Virus record (IMG/VR): IMGVR_UViG_3300032401_000083
Span: 1-24,568 of that record
Source of the DNA: a virus
Direction: 5' to 3' (one strand)
DNA: 24,568 nt
Part shown: piece by piece, positions 7,186-13,667 of the stretch
Layout of the letters: every line of letters begins with the position of its first letter
How positions within the stretch are numbered: the first letter of the stretch is position 1
Translations under genes and position numbers: made by a program
The notes under the pieces: generated by a model
The model's database searches: none
Told to the model about the DNA's origin: nothing
What the model saw: only the letters and a program-made list of their open reading frames with translations

Positions 7186-7774
7186 CAGACATTTCTGGAG
7201 GGAGACGAGCCGGAAGTATCCCCAGTATTTCAACGATCCGGCCGTCGTTATTGAATTTGGAGCCGTGAACATTAACGGTTCCATCCGCGACTATTTCAAC
7301 TGCAAGAACTATATCGGCGTTGATTGGCGTCCAGGAAAGGACGTGGACGTTGTAAGCCTGACGCATGAATTCAAATATCCGGCGTCATGTTTTAATACGG
7401 TCGCCTCGGCGTCCATGCTGGAACATGATCCGTACTGGAAACAGAGCCTGGCCAAGATGGTCGACCTCATGCGGGGCGACGGGATGCTGGTCATCTCGTG
7501 GGGGTCGGCATTGAATAATCCGCATGAACTGGCCGTTGCACCGGACGGAAAGTTTCACACACTTAAATCAAAGATCGTGTTTGATTACCTGGAATCGCTC
7601 GGTCTATATGTTCATCAGTTCCTATATGAACACTCGATGTTCTTGGGCCACTCCCCGAAGGTACTGACGGGATGGCAGGCCGGGTTCGGCGAGGTTACGC
7701 TTATCGGGTTTAAGGATCCGAAGTATGCCGAGGGGTTCCGAATCATCGATCCGTTCATCGAGGCCGATAGATGA
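7172..7774 (+). CDS. Class I SAM-dependent methyltransferase (Methyltransf_11-like)
   Basis: A 200-residue protein with a GTG start; AAGGAG at 7162-7167 supports it. Motif I reads VVIEFGAVNINGSIRDYF (25-42), the second strand NYIGVDWRP (46-54) ends in the acidic residue that binds the SAM ribose, and FNTVASASMLEHDPYWKQSL (74-93) is the post-strand-4 motif with the LEHD signature of sugar and small-molecule methyltransferases. DGMLVISWGS (102-111) is strand 5. It belongs to a different group from the methyltransferase at 5883, so the two probably methylate different positions or residues. It overlaps the previous glycosyltransferase end by 14 bases and the next start by four. Confidence 0.87.
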   Translation: MHPLNRHFWRETSRKYPQYFNDPAVVIEFGAVNINGSIRDYFNCKNYIGVDWRPGKDVDVVSLTHEFKYPASCFNTVASASMLEHDPYWKQSLAKMVDLMRGDGMLVISWGSALNNPHELAVAPDGKFHTLKSKIVFDYLESLGLYVHQFLYEHSMFLGHSPKVLTGWQAGFGEVTLIGFKDPKYAEGFRIIDPFIEADR

Positions 7775-8583
7775 ATCCGGTTGCGCTCCTCGTCTCTAAC
7801 TATAATTCAGGCGACGCGATCCAGCTCTGCGTAGAATCCATCCGTCGCTATACTCCGGAGGGCGCTTATAAACTGATTGTTTATAACGACCTTTGCAAGA
7901 ACGGAATTGATGATAATTATTTGCGCGGATGCCGGGACAAGGGATGGTTGACTCTGTTTGAGAATACCGGGGAAAAGGCGCTCGGATACCAAGTCGTCGT
8001 CAACCGTCTATTGCATGAGATATGCGATACGGAAAAAGCCGTCCTCCTAGATTGCGATATCCAGATCAAGGCGCATGGCTGGCTTGAGGACATGGCGAGA
8101 CTATTGGAAGACCCGTCCGCTTTAGCCGTATGCGATAACCGGAGTGAGGCGACATGTAGCAGAGGATGGTGTTCGGGATTTTATCGCTTCTGGTTCGGCG
8201 GGTTGAACATGGCGGCATACCGTGACGGCATGCAGGTGGACTGGGGATTCAGCGAAGGGGATCGGCGGGAATGGCCTTATTGCGAGATGTTCAAGAAGAT
8301 CGAGAATGCCGACTTCCCGGAAAAGCATGTCCCGGGATTTGACGACAACAAGGTTTTCAATGACCCCGGTTCACAACTCTGGCTGAAGGTCCATTTTTAT
8401 AATCCCAAAAAGTATCGAGTCCTGGAGATTCCGCAACCTCTCGCAAGTAAGTTTTATCATTATGGACACGTCAGCTTTTTCTACGATATCCCGGATAATT
8501 ACGATGATTATACGATGAGGACTAAGGCCATCGGGCTGTCTCGAATCAATGCGGCGCTGAGACAATTAAGGGGCGGAACGTGA
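7771..8583 (+). CDS. GT-A glycosyltransferase (GT2-like)
   Basis: A 270-residue protein starting with an ATGA overlap. It begins MNPVALLVSNYNSGDAIQLC, then YLRGCRDKGWLTLFEN (50-65) and AVLLDCDIQIKAHGWLEDMA (90-109), with DCD at 94-96. It is clearly a paralogue of the gene at 6454 and a more distant relative of the first domain of the 8580 protein. The middle part is rich in aromatic and Cys residues (CSRGWCSGFYRFWFGG), probably an acceptor-binding loop. The C-terminus carries FYHYGHVSFFYD, comparable with YYHHAHLSVL in the 6454 product. No signal peptide or membrane segment is seen. It probably adds one residue in a stepwise cytoplasmic glycan assembly; donor and acceptor are unknown. Confidence 0.87.
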   Translation: MNPVALLVSNYNSGDAIQLCVESIRRYTPEGAYKLIVYNDLCKNGIDDNYLRGCRDKGWLTLFENTGEKALGYQVVVNRLLHEICDTEKAVLLDCDIQIKAHGWLEDMARLLEDPSALAVCDNRSEATCSRGWCSGFYRFWFGGLNMAAYRDGMQVDWGFSEGDRREWPYCEMFKKIENADFPEKHVPGFDDNKVFNDPGSQLWLKVHFYNPKKYRVLEIPQPLASKFYHYGHVSFFYDIPDNYDDYTMRTKAIGLSRINAALRQLRGGT

Positions 8584-11500
8584 ACGAACCGCTTGTTAGC
8601 ATTGTGACGGCGCATTGTAATACGCCGGACTGGATCGAGCTTTTCGTTAAGAGCGTGAGGCGGTTCACGGCCGACGTGCCGCATGAAATCCTGGTTATAG
8701 ACAACGATTCGCTCGAAGTCAATAAGCGATGGCTCAGGGAACAGCCGGACGTGCGGATGATCGAAGTTCCCCAGCTATCTCACGGCGGGGCGATGGACAT
8801 TGGCACGCGGGGAGCTTGGGGCCGATATGTTTGTATCCTCGATTCGGATGTTCATATCCAACGTACCGGCTGGGTACAAGACCTGATAGCACTCTATCAC
8901 GAGAACGATAAAACCCGGCTCATCGGTTGCGTCGGCCCAAAGCATAAGCCGCTTCATCCGCCGCTTTTCTTTTTCGAGCGGGACTTCATTGTCAGGAGCA
9001 ATATCTCTTGGCAGTTTATACCCGACCCGGCCGTCCCGACGCAGACGGACACGGCGCAACAGGCATATTGGGATATCCTTGCGCTCGGATACGAAGTGCT
9101 GAGACTTCCGAAAGGCCCGAAGATATACGAAGACTTTATCGGCGACGAAATATGGATTGCCGGGAAACCGACCATCGCACACATGTGGTACGGGACGCGG
9201 TTCCAGGAAAACGGACTCCGGCCCAAGCTGGAACTCGACGGCTATAAACTGATTGACCATATTAAAAATAAAAGATCGCTTTTCGCACAACCTTTTGTGA
9301 GGGAGATATTGGGGAATGACCGAACCGCAATCATCATAACGACATTTATGCGGGATGCACTTCTTGTGCGATGCGTTGAAAGCATCAGGAAATTTTATCC
9401 TGATATCCCGATCTTCGTGGGCGACAACGGGAATCCGGACGATAAGAAAACGGAATTCCTGAAGGCCGCCAAGTGCGCGCATTTCCAACTTCCGTTTGAT
9501 CTCGGCGTGAGCGGCGTCCGTAACGAAACATTGAAACTCATCCCGCCGGAATACGAATACTTGATGATTATCGAAGACGACACGGTCTTCACCGACAAGA
9601 CGCAGGTTGAAAAACTCCGGGCGGTCTTAGACGATGAACCAGCGGCCGGACTCTGCGGTTGCCTATTATTTCTCAAGGATGGGCGAGAACAGCACTACGA
9701 AGGCAAGGTTTATAGCGAAGGTACAACGCACTTCATCAAGAAAATTGATTCTCCGAGATGGCGGAAGACGGCATCCGGCGTTCAGTTTACTACGAGCTTT
9801 GATCTTATCCTCAATATCTTCATGATGCGCCGCCAGGTCTGGATTGACAATCCGTGGGACACGGCATTTAAGACGGCACTGGAGCATGAAGATTTCTTCC
9901 TGGGGCTCCAGCAAAAGACGAAATGGCGCGTCGCCTATACCCACGACGTATCGCTACAACACCTTCCGGAAGGGTCAAACGATTATAAGAAATACAGGTG
10001 TCGTCCGGTGGGGTGGAAACTGTTCGGCGAGAAGTGGGGGGTTCAATATGTCAACAGCGACTATAATCTGGAATCGCCGCTTTCTTATGAGGCGATGGCA
10101 GAGGGGAAAGTGGTTGATCTCAAGGGTGACTGCCTGAAATTCGCTATCGATGTTTTAAGCGCCAATCAATGCACCTGGTGGCTTGAGGCCGGGACATGCC
10201 TCGGGGCAATACGAGAGCGGGGTTTTATCACGCATGATTCCGATATTGACATCGGTCTTCATCCGAAGGAACTGGCACTCTGGGACAAGCTCCATGCCGA
10301 CATGATCGCGGCCGGGTTTGAATTCTTGCGGGCGTGGACCCACGGCAAGAAGCGGATGGAATTGAGTTTCCGGAAGAACGGCGTCAAGATTGATCTTTTC
10401 TTCTTTTACGATGACGGCGATTTCTGGTGGCATGGCGCATTCGGGCCGAACAAGGATGGCGGATGGGACCATGATTGGGAATTCCTTCCACACGTTTTCT
10501 CGGCCCATCTTTTCAAGGACTTGAAGCCGGTCACGTTTCATAATCTTCCGTGCTTTCTGCCGAACCCGCCGGAACGGTATCTCCTGGAACGCTATGGCTC
10601 GACCTGGAAACAGAGGCAACGGGGATATCGATTCTGGACAGACTGCCGGGCTATCGACCGGAACTATTTTAAGCGGGGCACGAAGGTTGTCTTTATCGGC
10701 GGTGTCTGGGATCTCTTCCATGAGGGACACCTGGCAATCCTGGAACGGGCTAAGGCGCTCGGGACGAAATTGATTGTCGGCGTCCTGACCGACAAGGCCG
10801 CATCGGATTACAAGGCGCAGCCGGTCATCCCCTTCGAGGCCAGGCGGCGGATTGTCGATGGCTTGAAGTGTGTCGATAAAACCATCGTACAGAACGACAG
10901 GAATTCGACAGCCGATCTTGAAGCGGCAAGCGTCCAACCGCACTATCTCGTCCACGGTGATGACTGGGACCAGTGTCCCGGCGAGACCTATGTCCGGAAG
11001 CATGGCGGCAAATTGGTTTACCTGCCTTACACACAAGGCATATCGACGACGGAGATCCGGCAGCGGATTCTCGACGGCGAAAAGCTGAAGCCGACGTTCC
11101 GCGAGAATAAACTTGCCATCGGCATCAAGACCTTCATGCGCGACGCGGCGTTCTTTAAGACGATGGAAACATATCAAACGACCCTCGCAAAAATCGACCT
11201 TCCGTACCGATTCTACATAGCCGATGATGGCCCGCAAAATGACGAGAGGGCCCTGCTCTATACCAAGCTCAAACAGGACGGTCACATGGTCATCTCACTC
11301 CCGTTTAATTCGGGGATTTCATTCGGCAGAAACGCCATCGTCAAGCAGGCCAAGGAAGATTATGTCCTGATATCCGACGATGATGTTGTCATCAGGGATG
11401 CCGTATCAATCAAAAACATGAAGGCCGTCCTCGACTCGGACGAGAAGATCGGGTTGGTTGCGGCAACGCTCAGGTATGAGAAGGGGGCATTCTTTGCCGG

Positions 11501-11876
11501 TGAGAACTATGCCAAGGGGATAAGGCTTGAGAGGCGGGGCAAACTCCTGGCTCGCACACCCGCGCCCCGCGAGGTCCACGCCACGGCCGACGGCATCAAG
11601 TATGTCCTGGCCGACCAGGTTCCGAACATCTTCCTTGCCAAACGCCAATTATTCAAGGACGTGATGTGGGATAACCGCATCAAGATCGAATTCGAGCACA
11701 TAGACTTCTTCCTGGAACTCCAGAAAACAACATGGAAGGCGGCCGTTTGCCTGGATGCCGAGGCGTTCCATCTTATCACGGCCCCGGAGGAGGGCTATAA
11801 CCAATATCGCCGGACGACCCCGATGGCCTATTTTCTTCAAAAGCATGAATTGGGATCGGTAGTCAACCAGTTTTAG
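8580..11876 (+). CDS. Five-domain GT-A / GT-A / LicD / cytidylyltransferase / GT-A fusion protein
   Basis: A 1098-residue protein with a GTG start overlapping the previous TGA. Domains in order: (1) residues 1-230, GT2-like, opening VSIVTAHCN, with CILDSDVHI (DSD 88-90). (2) 248-500, GT-A, with IIITTFMRDA, LGVSGVRNE and MIIEDDTVF (EDD 332-334). (3) 511-695, LicD/fukutin-like phosphotransferase, with WLEAGTCLGAIRERGFI and THDSDIDIGL (Asp553/555/557) and GVKIDLFFFY (Asp605). (4) 701-835, cytidylyltransferase, with GGVWDLFHEGHLAIL (HxGH at 714-717) and TQGISTTEIRQRI (ISTTEI 821-826). (5) 844-1095, GT-A, with TFMRDA, SGISFGRN and LISDDDVVI (DDD 933-935). All signature residues are present. Inference: the cytidylyltransferase makes a CDP-alcohol that the LicD domain transfers to a glycan built by the GT domains. 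The phospho-alcohol may be choline, ethanolamine, aminoethylphosphonate, glycerol or ribitol phosphate; the ending TQGISTTEI most resembles ethanolamine-phosphate cytidylyltransferases. No membrane segment is visible. Confidence 0.9.
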   Translation: MNEPLVSIVTAHCNTPDWIELFVKSVRRFTADVPHEILVIDNDSLEVNKRWLREQPDVRMIEVPQLSHGGAMDIGTRGAWGRYVCILDSDVHIQRTGWVQDLIALYHENDKTRLIGCVGPKHKPLHPPLFFFERDFIVRSNISWQFIPDPAVPTQTDTAQQAYWDILALGYEVLRLPKGPKIYEDFIGDEIWIAGKPTIAHMWYGTRFQENGLRPKLELDGYKLIDHIKNKRSLFAQPFVREILGNDRTAIIITTFMRDALLVRCVESIRKFYPDIPIFVGDNGNPDDKKTEFLKAAKCAHFQLPFDLGVSGVRNETLKLIPPEYEYLMIIEDDTVFTDKTQVEKLRAVLDDEPAAGLCGCLLFLKDGREQHYEGKVYSEGTTHFIKKIDSPRWRKTASGVQFTTSFDLILNIFMMRRQVWIDNPWDTAFKTALEHEDFFLGLQQKTKWRVAYTHDVSLQHLPEGSNDYKKYRCRPVGWKLFGEKWGVQYVNSDYNLESPLSYEAMAEGKVVDLKGDCLKFAIDVLSANQCTWWLEAGTCLGAIRERGFITHDSDIDIGLHPKELALWDKLHADMIAAGFEFLRAWTHGKKRMELSFRKNGVKIDLFFFYDDGDFWWHGAFGPNKDGGWDHDWEFLPHVFSAHLFKDLKPVTFHNLPCFLPNPPERYLLERYGSTWKQRQRGYRFWTDCRAIDRNYFKRGTKVVFIGGVWDLFHEGHLAILERAKALGTKLIVGVLTDKAASDYKAQPVIPFEARRRIVDGLKCVDKTIVQNDRNSTADLEAASVQPHYLVHGDDWDQCPGETYVRKHGGKLVYLPYTQGISTTEIRQRILDGEKLKPTFRENKLAIGIKTFMRDAAFFKTMETYQTTLAKIDLPYRFYIADDGPQNDERALLYTKLKQDGHMVISLPFNSGISFGRNAIVKQAKEDYVLISDDDVVIRDAVSIKNMKAVLDSDEKIGLVAATLRYEKGAFFAGENYAKGIRLERRGKLLARTPAPREVHATADGIKYVLADQVPNIFLAKRQLFKDVMWDNRIKIEFEHIDFFLELQKTTWKAAVCLDAEAFHLITAPEEGYNQYRRTTPMAYFLQKHELGSVVNQF

Positions 11877-11885
11877 GAGCGGATA

Positions 11886-12311
11886 ATGGCAACACGCAAG
11901 CTAGGGTTTTCGCCGCTGATGAAGGCGCTTTATACCAGGCTCACAACCGATGCGTTGACTAATACTTATACGGTTTATAACTATGTTCCGGCGACGGCGG
12001 TCATGCCTTACGTTTCGTTTGGTGCCCCGATTGGCGTCCGATCCACATCGTTCACGACGCGGGATTCCGAGGTTGAAGAAAACTCCGTTGTTGTTCATGT
12101 ATGGAGTTCGATTGAGGGCGACAAGCAGGCATCGGAATATATGGACAATATCGTCCAGGCCATCCTCAGCTCGGGTCTGACCATAACGGGATATTTCACG
12201 CCGTATTTGGCGCAGCTCGAAATGTCGGAACTCTTCATTGACGATTCCGTGCCGACGCGACTCGTGAGACACGGGGTGCTGAGGTTCCGATTCGTTATGT
12301 CTCCGACTTGA
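11886..12311 (+). CDS. Tail terminator / tail completion protein (DUF3168-like)
   Basis: A 141-residue protein with AGGAG (11875-11879) six bases before its ATG; this AGGAG overlaps the stop of the fusion protein gene. FSPLMKALYTRLTTDALTNTYTVYNYVP at the N-terminus, then MPYVSFGAP, a VHVWSSIEGDKQASEYMDNIVQAIL segment and the final HGVLRFRFVM strand fit the DUF3168 tail-completion family (SPP1 gp17-like), in which 'P.v....p.......s.......v.vws...g...a..i...i...L' is typical. It caps the tail tube and docks it to the neck. Its position just before the tail tube gene agrees. It is the first structural gene after the glycan island. A 119-base gap with small hairpins separates it from the tube gene. 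Confidence 0.85.
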   Translation: MATRKLGFSPLMKALYTRLTTDALTNTYTVYNYVPATAVMPYVSFGAPIGVRSTSFTTRDSEVEENSVVVHVWSSIEGDKQASEYMDNIVQAILSSGLTITGYFTPYLAQLEMSELFIDDSVPTRLVRHGVLRFRFVMSPT

Positions 12312-12330
12312 TAATCATTGCCTTTCTCAT

Positions 12331-12396
12331 GCAGGCATAGTTAAGCCTGCCTTTCGCATAACCCGGCCCGCGAATCTTTTCTCACGCGGACGCGGG
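12331..12396 (+). other. Two short inverted repeats in the gap before the tail tube gene
   Basis: The 119-base gap (12312-12430) holds GCAGGC (12331-12336) paired with GCCTGC (12345-12350) over an 8-base loop, and CCCGCG (12367-12372) paired with CGCGGG (12391-12396) over an 18-base loop. Neither is followed by a clear T run, so they are weak candidates for terminators. They could be RNA-processing or mRNA-stability structures before the highly expressed tube gene. AAAGGAG at 12417-12423 is the tube gene's ribosome-binding site. Confidence 0.35.
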
Positions 12397-12430
12397 AATC
12401 AACAAGCAACTACAGCAAAGGAGTATTGCT

Positions 12431-12832
12431 ATGACTACAGCCGCAGTAACCGGCAAAAACATGACCCTCTCCGTAGAGGGTGACCTGATGGCGGAGGCGC
12501 AATCGTTCGCGCTGCATTTCGCGCAGTCGATGATCGACGTAACCTCCAAGGATTCAAACAACTGGGGCGACTTCCTCGGCGGCCGCAAGGAATGGACGGT
12601 CGATTTCAGCGGACTCTATATCTACAACGACGTTGCCAAAAAGTGCCTCCAGGACCATTTCATCATCGGGACCCCGGCCACGTTGACCCTCATCATTACC
12701 ATGCCCGATAGTGCAACGTTCACGGGCGAGGCCGTTCTGGAATCGATGGATTACGAAGGTCCGGTCGAAGAAGCATTGACCATCTCGGGATCACTCAAGG
12801 GGCAGGGCACGCTTACAGCCTCCGTAAGCTGA
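12431..12832 (+). CDS. Major tail tube protein (TP901-1 family)
   Basis: A 133-residue protein preceded by a strong Shine-Dalgarno (AAAGGAG, seven bases from the ATG) and followed by a strong terminator, both expected for an abundant structural protein. The sequence has AEAQSFALHFAQSMIDVTSKDSNNW (residues 17-41), a typical tail tube segment ('...t.....id.TskdSg.w...l.G...w..s..g'), then FLGGRKEWTVDFSGLYIYND (44-63) and, near the C-terminus, FTGEAVLESMDYEGPVEEAL and ISGSLKGQGTLT. This is the order seen in TP901-1-type major tail proteins, and the length is normal. The protein stacks in hexameric rings to form the tube around the tape measure protein. Confidence 0.88.
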   Translation: MTTAAVTGKNMTLSVEGDLMAEAQSFALHFAQSMIDVTSKDSNNWGDFLGGRKEWTVDFSGLYIYNDVAKKCLQDHFIIGTPATLTLIITMPDSATFTGEAVLESMDYEGPVEEALTISGSLKGQGTLTASVS

Positions 12833-12867
12833 CGCCTCCTCCTTTCATTCTTCCTCCTTTCTCCCTC

Positions 12868-12900
12868 GGGGGGCGTCCGCGGGGATGCCCCCCACTTTTT
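12868..12900 (+). terminator. Strong Rho-independent terminator after the tail tube gene
   Basis: GGGGGGCGTCC (12868-12878) pairs with GGATGCCCCCC (12883-12893) with one G-U pair, an 11-base-pair GC-rich stem closed by a GCGG loop, followed by AC and TTTTT (12896-12900). It is preceded by a pyrimidine-rich tract (about 12833-12867). It stands inside the late operon, between the tube gene and the chaperone gene, so partial termination could set a high tube-to-tape-measure ratio. Confidence 0.85.
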
Positions 12901-12923
12901 AATCTTTTCAGCTAGGAGTTGGC

Positions 12924-13328
12924 ATGGTTAAACGAACAGTCCCGATCACGCTGGCTGACGGGAAACTCCGACATCTCCGCTATGACTTCAATGCGCTCGT
13001 TGCATTGGAGGAAACGCTGGGGATCTCCATCACCAATCTTCGGGAAGCGATGTCCGGGCCCGGGATGCTCAGAGCGGTTCGCGGCATCCTCTGGGCCGGT
13101 CTCATTCACGAGGATGAAAGCCTGGGCCTCAAGGCCGCTGGCGAACTTATCGAAGCGGCCAAGTTGGGCGAGATTTCGGTCGTGATTACCGAAGCCTTAT
13201 CCGTGGCCTTTGGTACGGGCGATGGAGGCCCAAAAAACGCGGAGGAGCCGGCGACACCGGCGGCGGAGACAAGCCCCTCGACGGGCGCGGCTTCCTCAGA
13301 GCAAGCGAGCGAACAGCTTACGCACTAG
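12924..13328 (+). CDS. Tail assembly chaperone, short (gpG-like) form
   Basis: A 134-residue protein with AGGAG (12914-12918) upstream. It begins MVKRTVPITLADGKLRHLRYD, followed by FNALVALEETLGISITNLRE, the usual opening of phage tail chaperones of the gpG type ('...v.l..g....l.fd..al..lEe..g'). Helices to about residue 95 are followed by a low-complexity Ala/Pro/Ser/Glu tail (residues 107-134) downstream of the slippery site. It is the normal-frame product. It overlaps in -1 frame with a second open frame that continues to 13666. The pair sits directly before the tape measure gene, which is the canonical place. The protein binds the tape measure protein and recruits tube subunits during tail assembly. 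Confidence 0.85.
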   Translation: MVKRTVPITLADGKLRHLRYDFNALVALEETLGISITNLREAMSGPGMLRAVRGILWAGLIHEDESLGLKAAGELIEAAKLGEISVVITEALSVAFGTGDGGPKNAEEPATPAAETSPSTGAASSEQASEQLTH

Positions 13329-13666
13329 GCTTGCGTCCCTGGGAATTCTTGGCCGTGACGCCCGGGGAACTCTGGATCATGGCGGATGCCATAGGCGAGC
13401 GCGAGCGCGTGCGCGAGAAGGAGATGTGGCGGCGGTTCGCATTCCTGGCGGCGGAAACCGTGAACATCTCCGGGAAGAGCGTCCGAAGGCCAGTGCGGGC
13501 TAAGGACCTGGTTCGCTTCGATGATGATGACAAAGAGAAGAAAGGATTGACTCCGGCTGATATCGAACAGAGGAAACGACAGGCAATGGAAACCGCGAAA
13601 CTTCACAAGTCAAAATTCTGGACAAAATTGAAGGATACGTCTGTCCAGAAATTGACCGGAGACTGA
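12924..13666 (+). CDS. Tail assembly chaperone, frameshifted (gpGT-like) form
   Basis: Slippage by -1 at AAAAAAC (13232-13238) joins the first 105 codons of the gpG-like gene to an open frame that runs without a stop to TGA at 13664-13666, giving a predicted 247-residue product. After the slip the frame reads RGGAGD..., then FLRASERTAYALGLRPWEFLAVTPGELWIMADAI; the GLxPWEFxxLTPxEL motif is typical of the second chaperone domain in many phages. A charged region with RERVREKEMW and a Lys-rich C-terminus follow. The TTG at 13331 is not needed as a start: the motif runs through it from upstream, which argues for frameshifting and against a separate gene. The long form is expected to be the minor product and to contact the tube protein. 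Confidence 0.8.
13232..13261 (+). promoter_or_regulatory. Programmed -1 ribosomal frameshift site
   Basis: The heptamer A_AAA_AAC (13232-13238) is in the correct register for the upstream frame (codons CCA AAA AAC). Eight bases later GCCGG (13247-13251) pairs with CCGGC (13257-13261) over the loop CGACA. An alternative, larger hairpin pairs GAGGAGCCG (13242-13250) with CGGCTTCCTC (13288-13297) with one bulged T. The -1 frame is open from here through the second chaperone domain. Confidence 0.8.
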
Positions 13667-13667
13667 C

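Larger units (their letters stand above)
3397..11876 (+). other. Glycan synthesis and modification island inside the morphogenesis operon
   Basis: Eight consecutive genes, almost all overlapping by 1-20 bases, encode a sugar aminotransferase, an acetyltransferase, three GT-A glycosyltransferases, two methyltransferases and a five-domain glycosyltransferase/LicD/cytidylyltransferase protein. The island is bounded by the gp10-like gene on the left and the DUF3168 tail terminator on the right. No transposase, integrase, inverted repeat or direct repeat is visible at the borders, so it does not look like a recent mobile element. Orientation and coupling match the structural genes, which implies late expression. 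It lacks a sugar nucleotidyltransferase, a 4,6-dehydratase and a phospho-alcohol kinase, so precursors must come from the host or from phage genes outside the window. Confidence 0.85.

Noticed and set aside
10155-11285. A 376-codon minus-strand open frame opposite the fusion protein
   Set aside because: It lies wholly antisense to the LicD and cytidylyltransferase domains, which carry clear motifs. The translated frame has no recognisable domain and looks like a codon-bias shadow.
3380-11900. Island as a transposon or integron cassette
   Set aside because: No transposase, recombinase, terminal repeats or target-site duplication is visible at the borders, and the genes overlap smoothly with the structural genes.
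12309-12345. Promoter before the tail tube gene (TTGATA and TAGTTA-like boxes)
   Set aside because: Distances between the possible boxes are 14 or about 21 bases and the matches are poor.
13210-13503. A 97-codon plus-strand frame overlapping the chaperone genes
   Set aside because: It is Arg-rich and in the third frame. The two other frames are explained by the chaperone and its frameshift extension.
13331-13666. A separate gene starting at TTG 13331
   Set aside because: The frame and the chaperone motif continue upstream without a stop to the slippery site, so it is better explained as the frameshifted half of a fusion.
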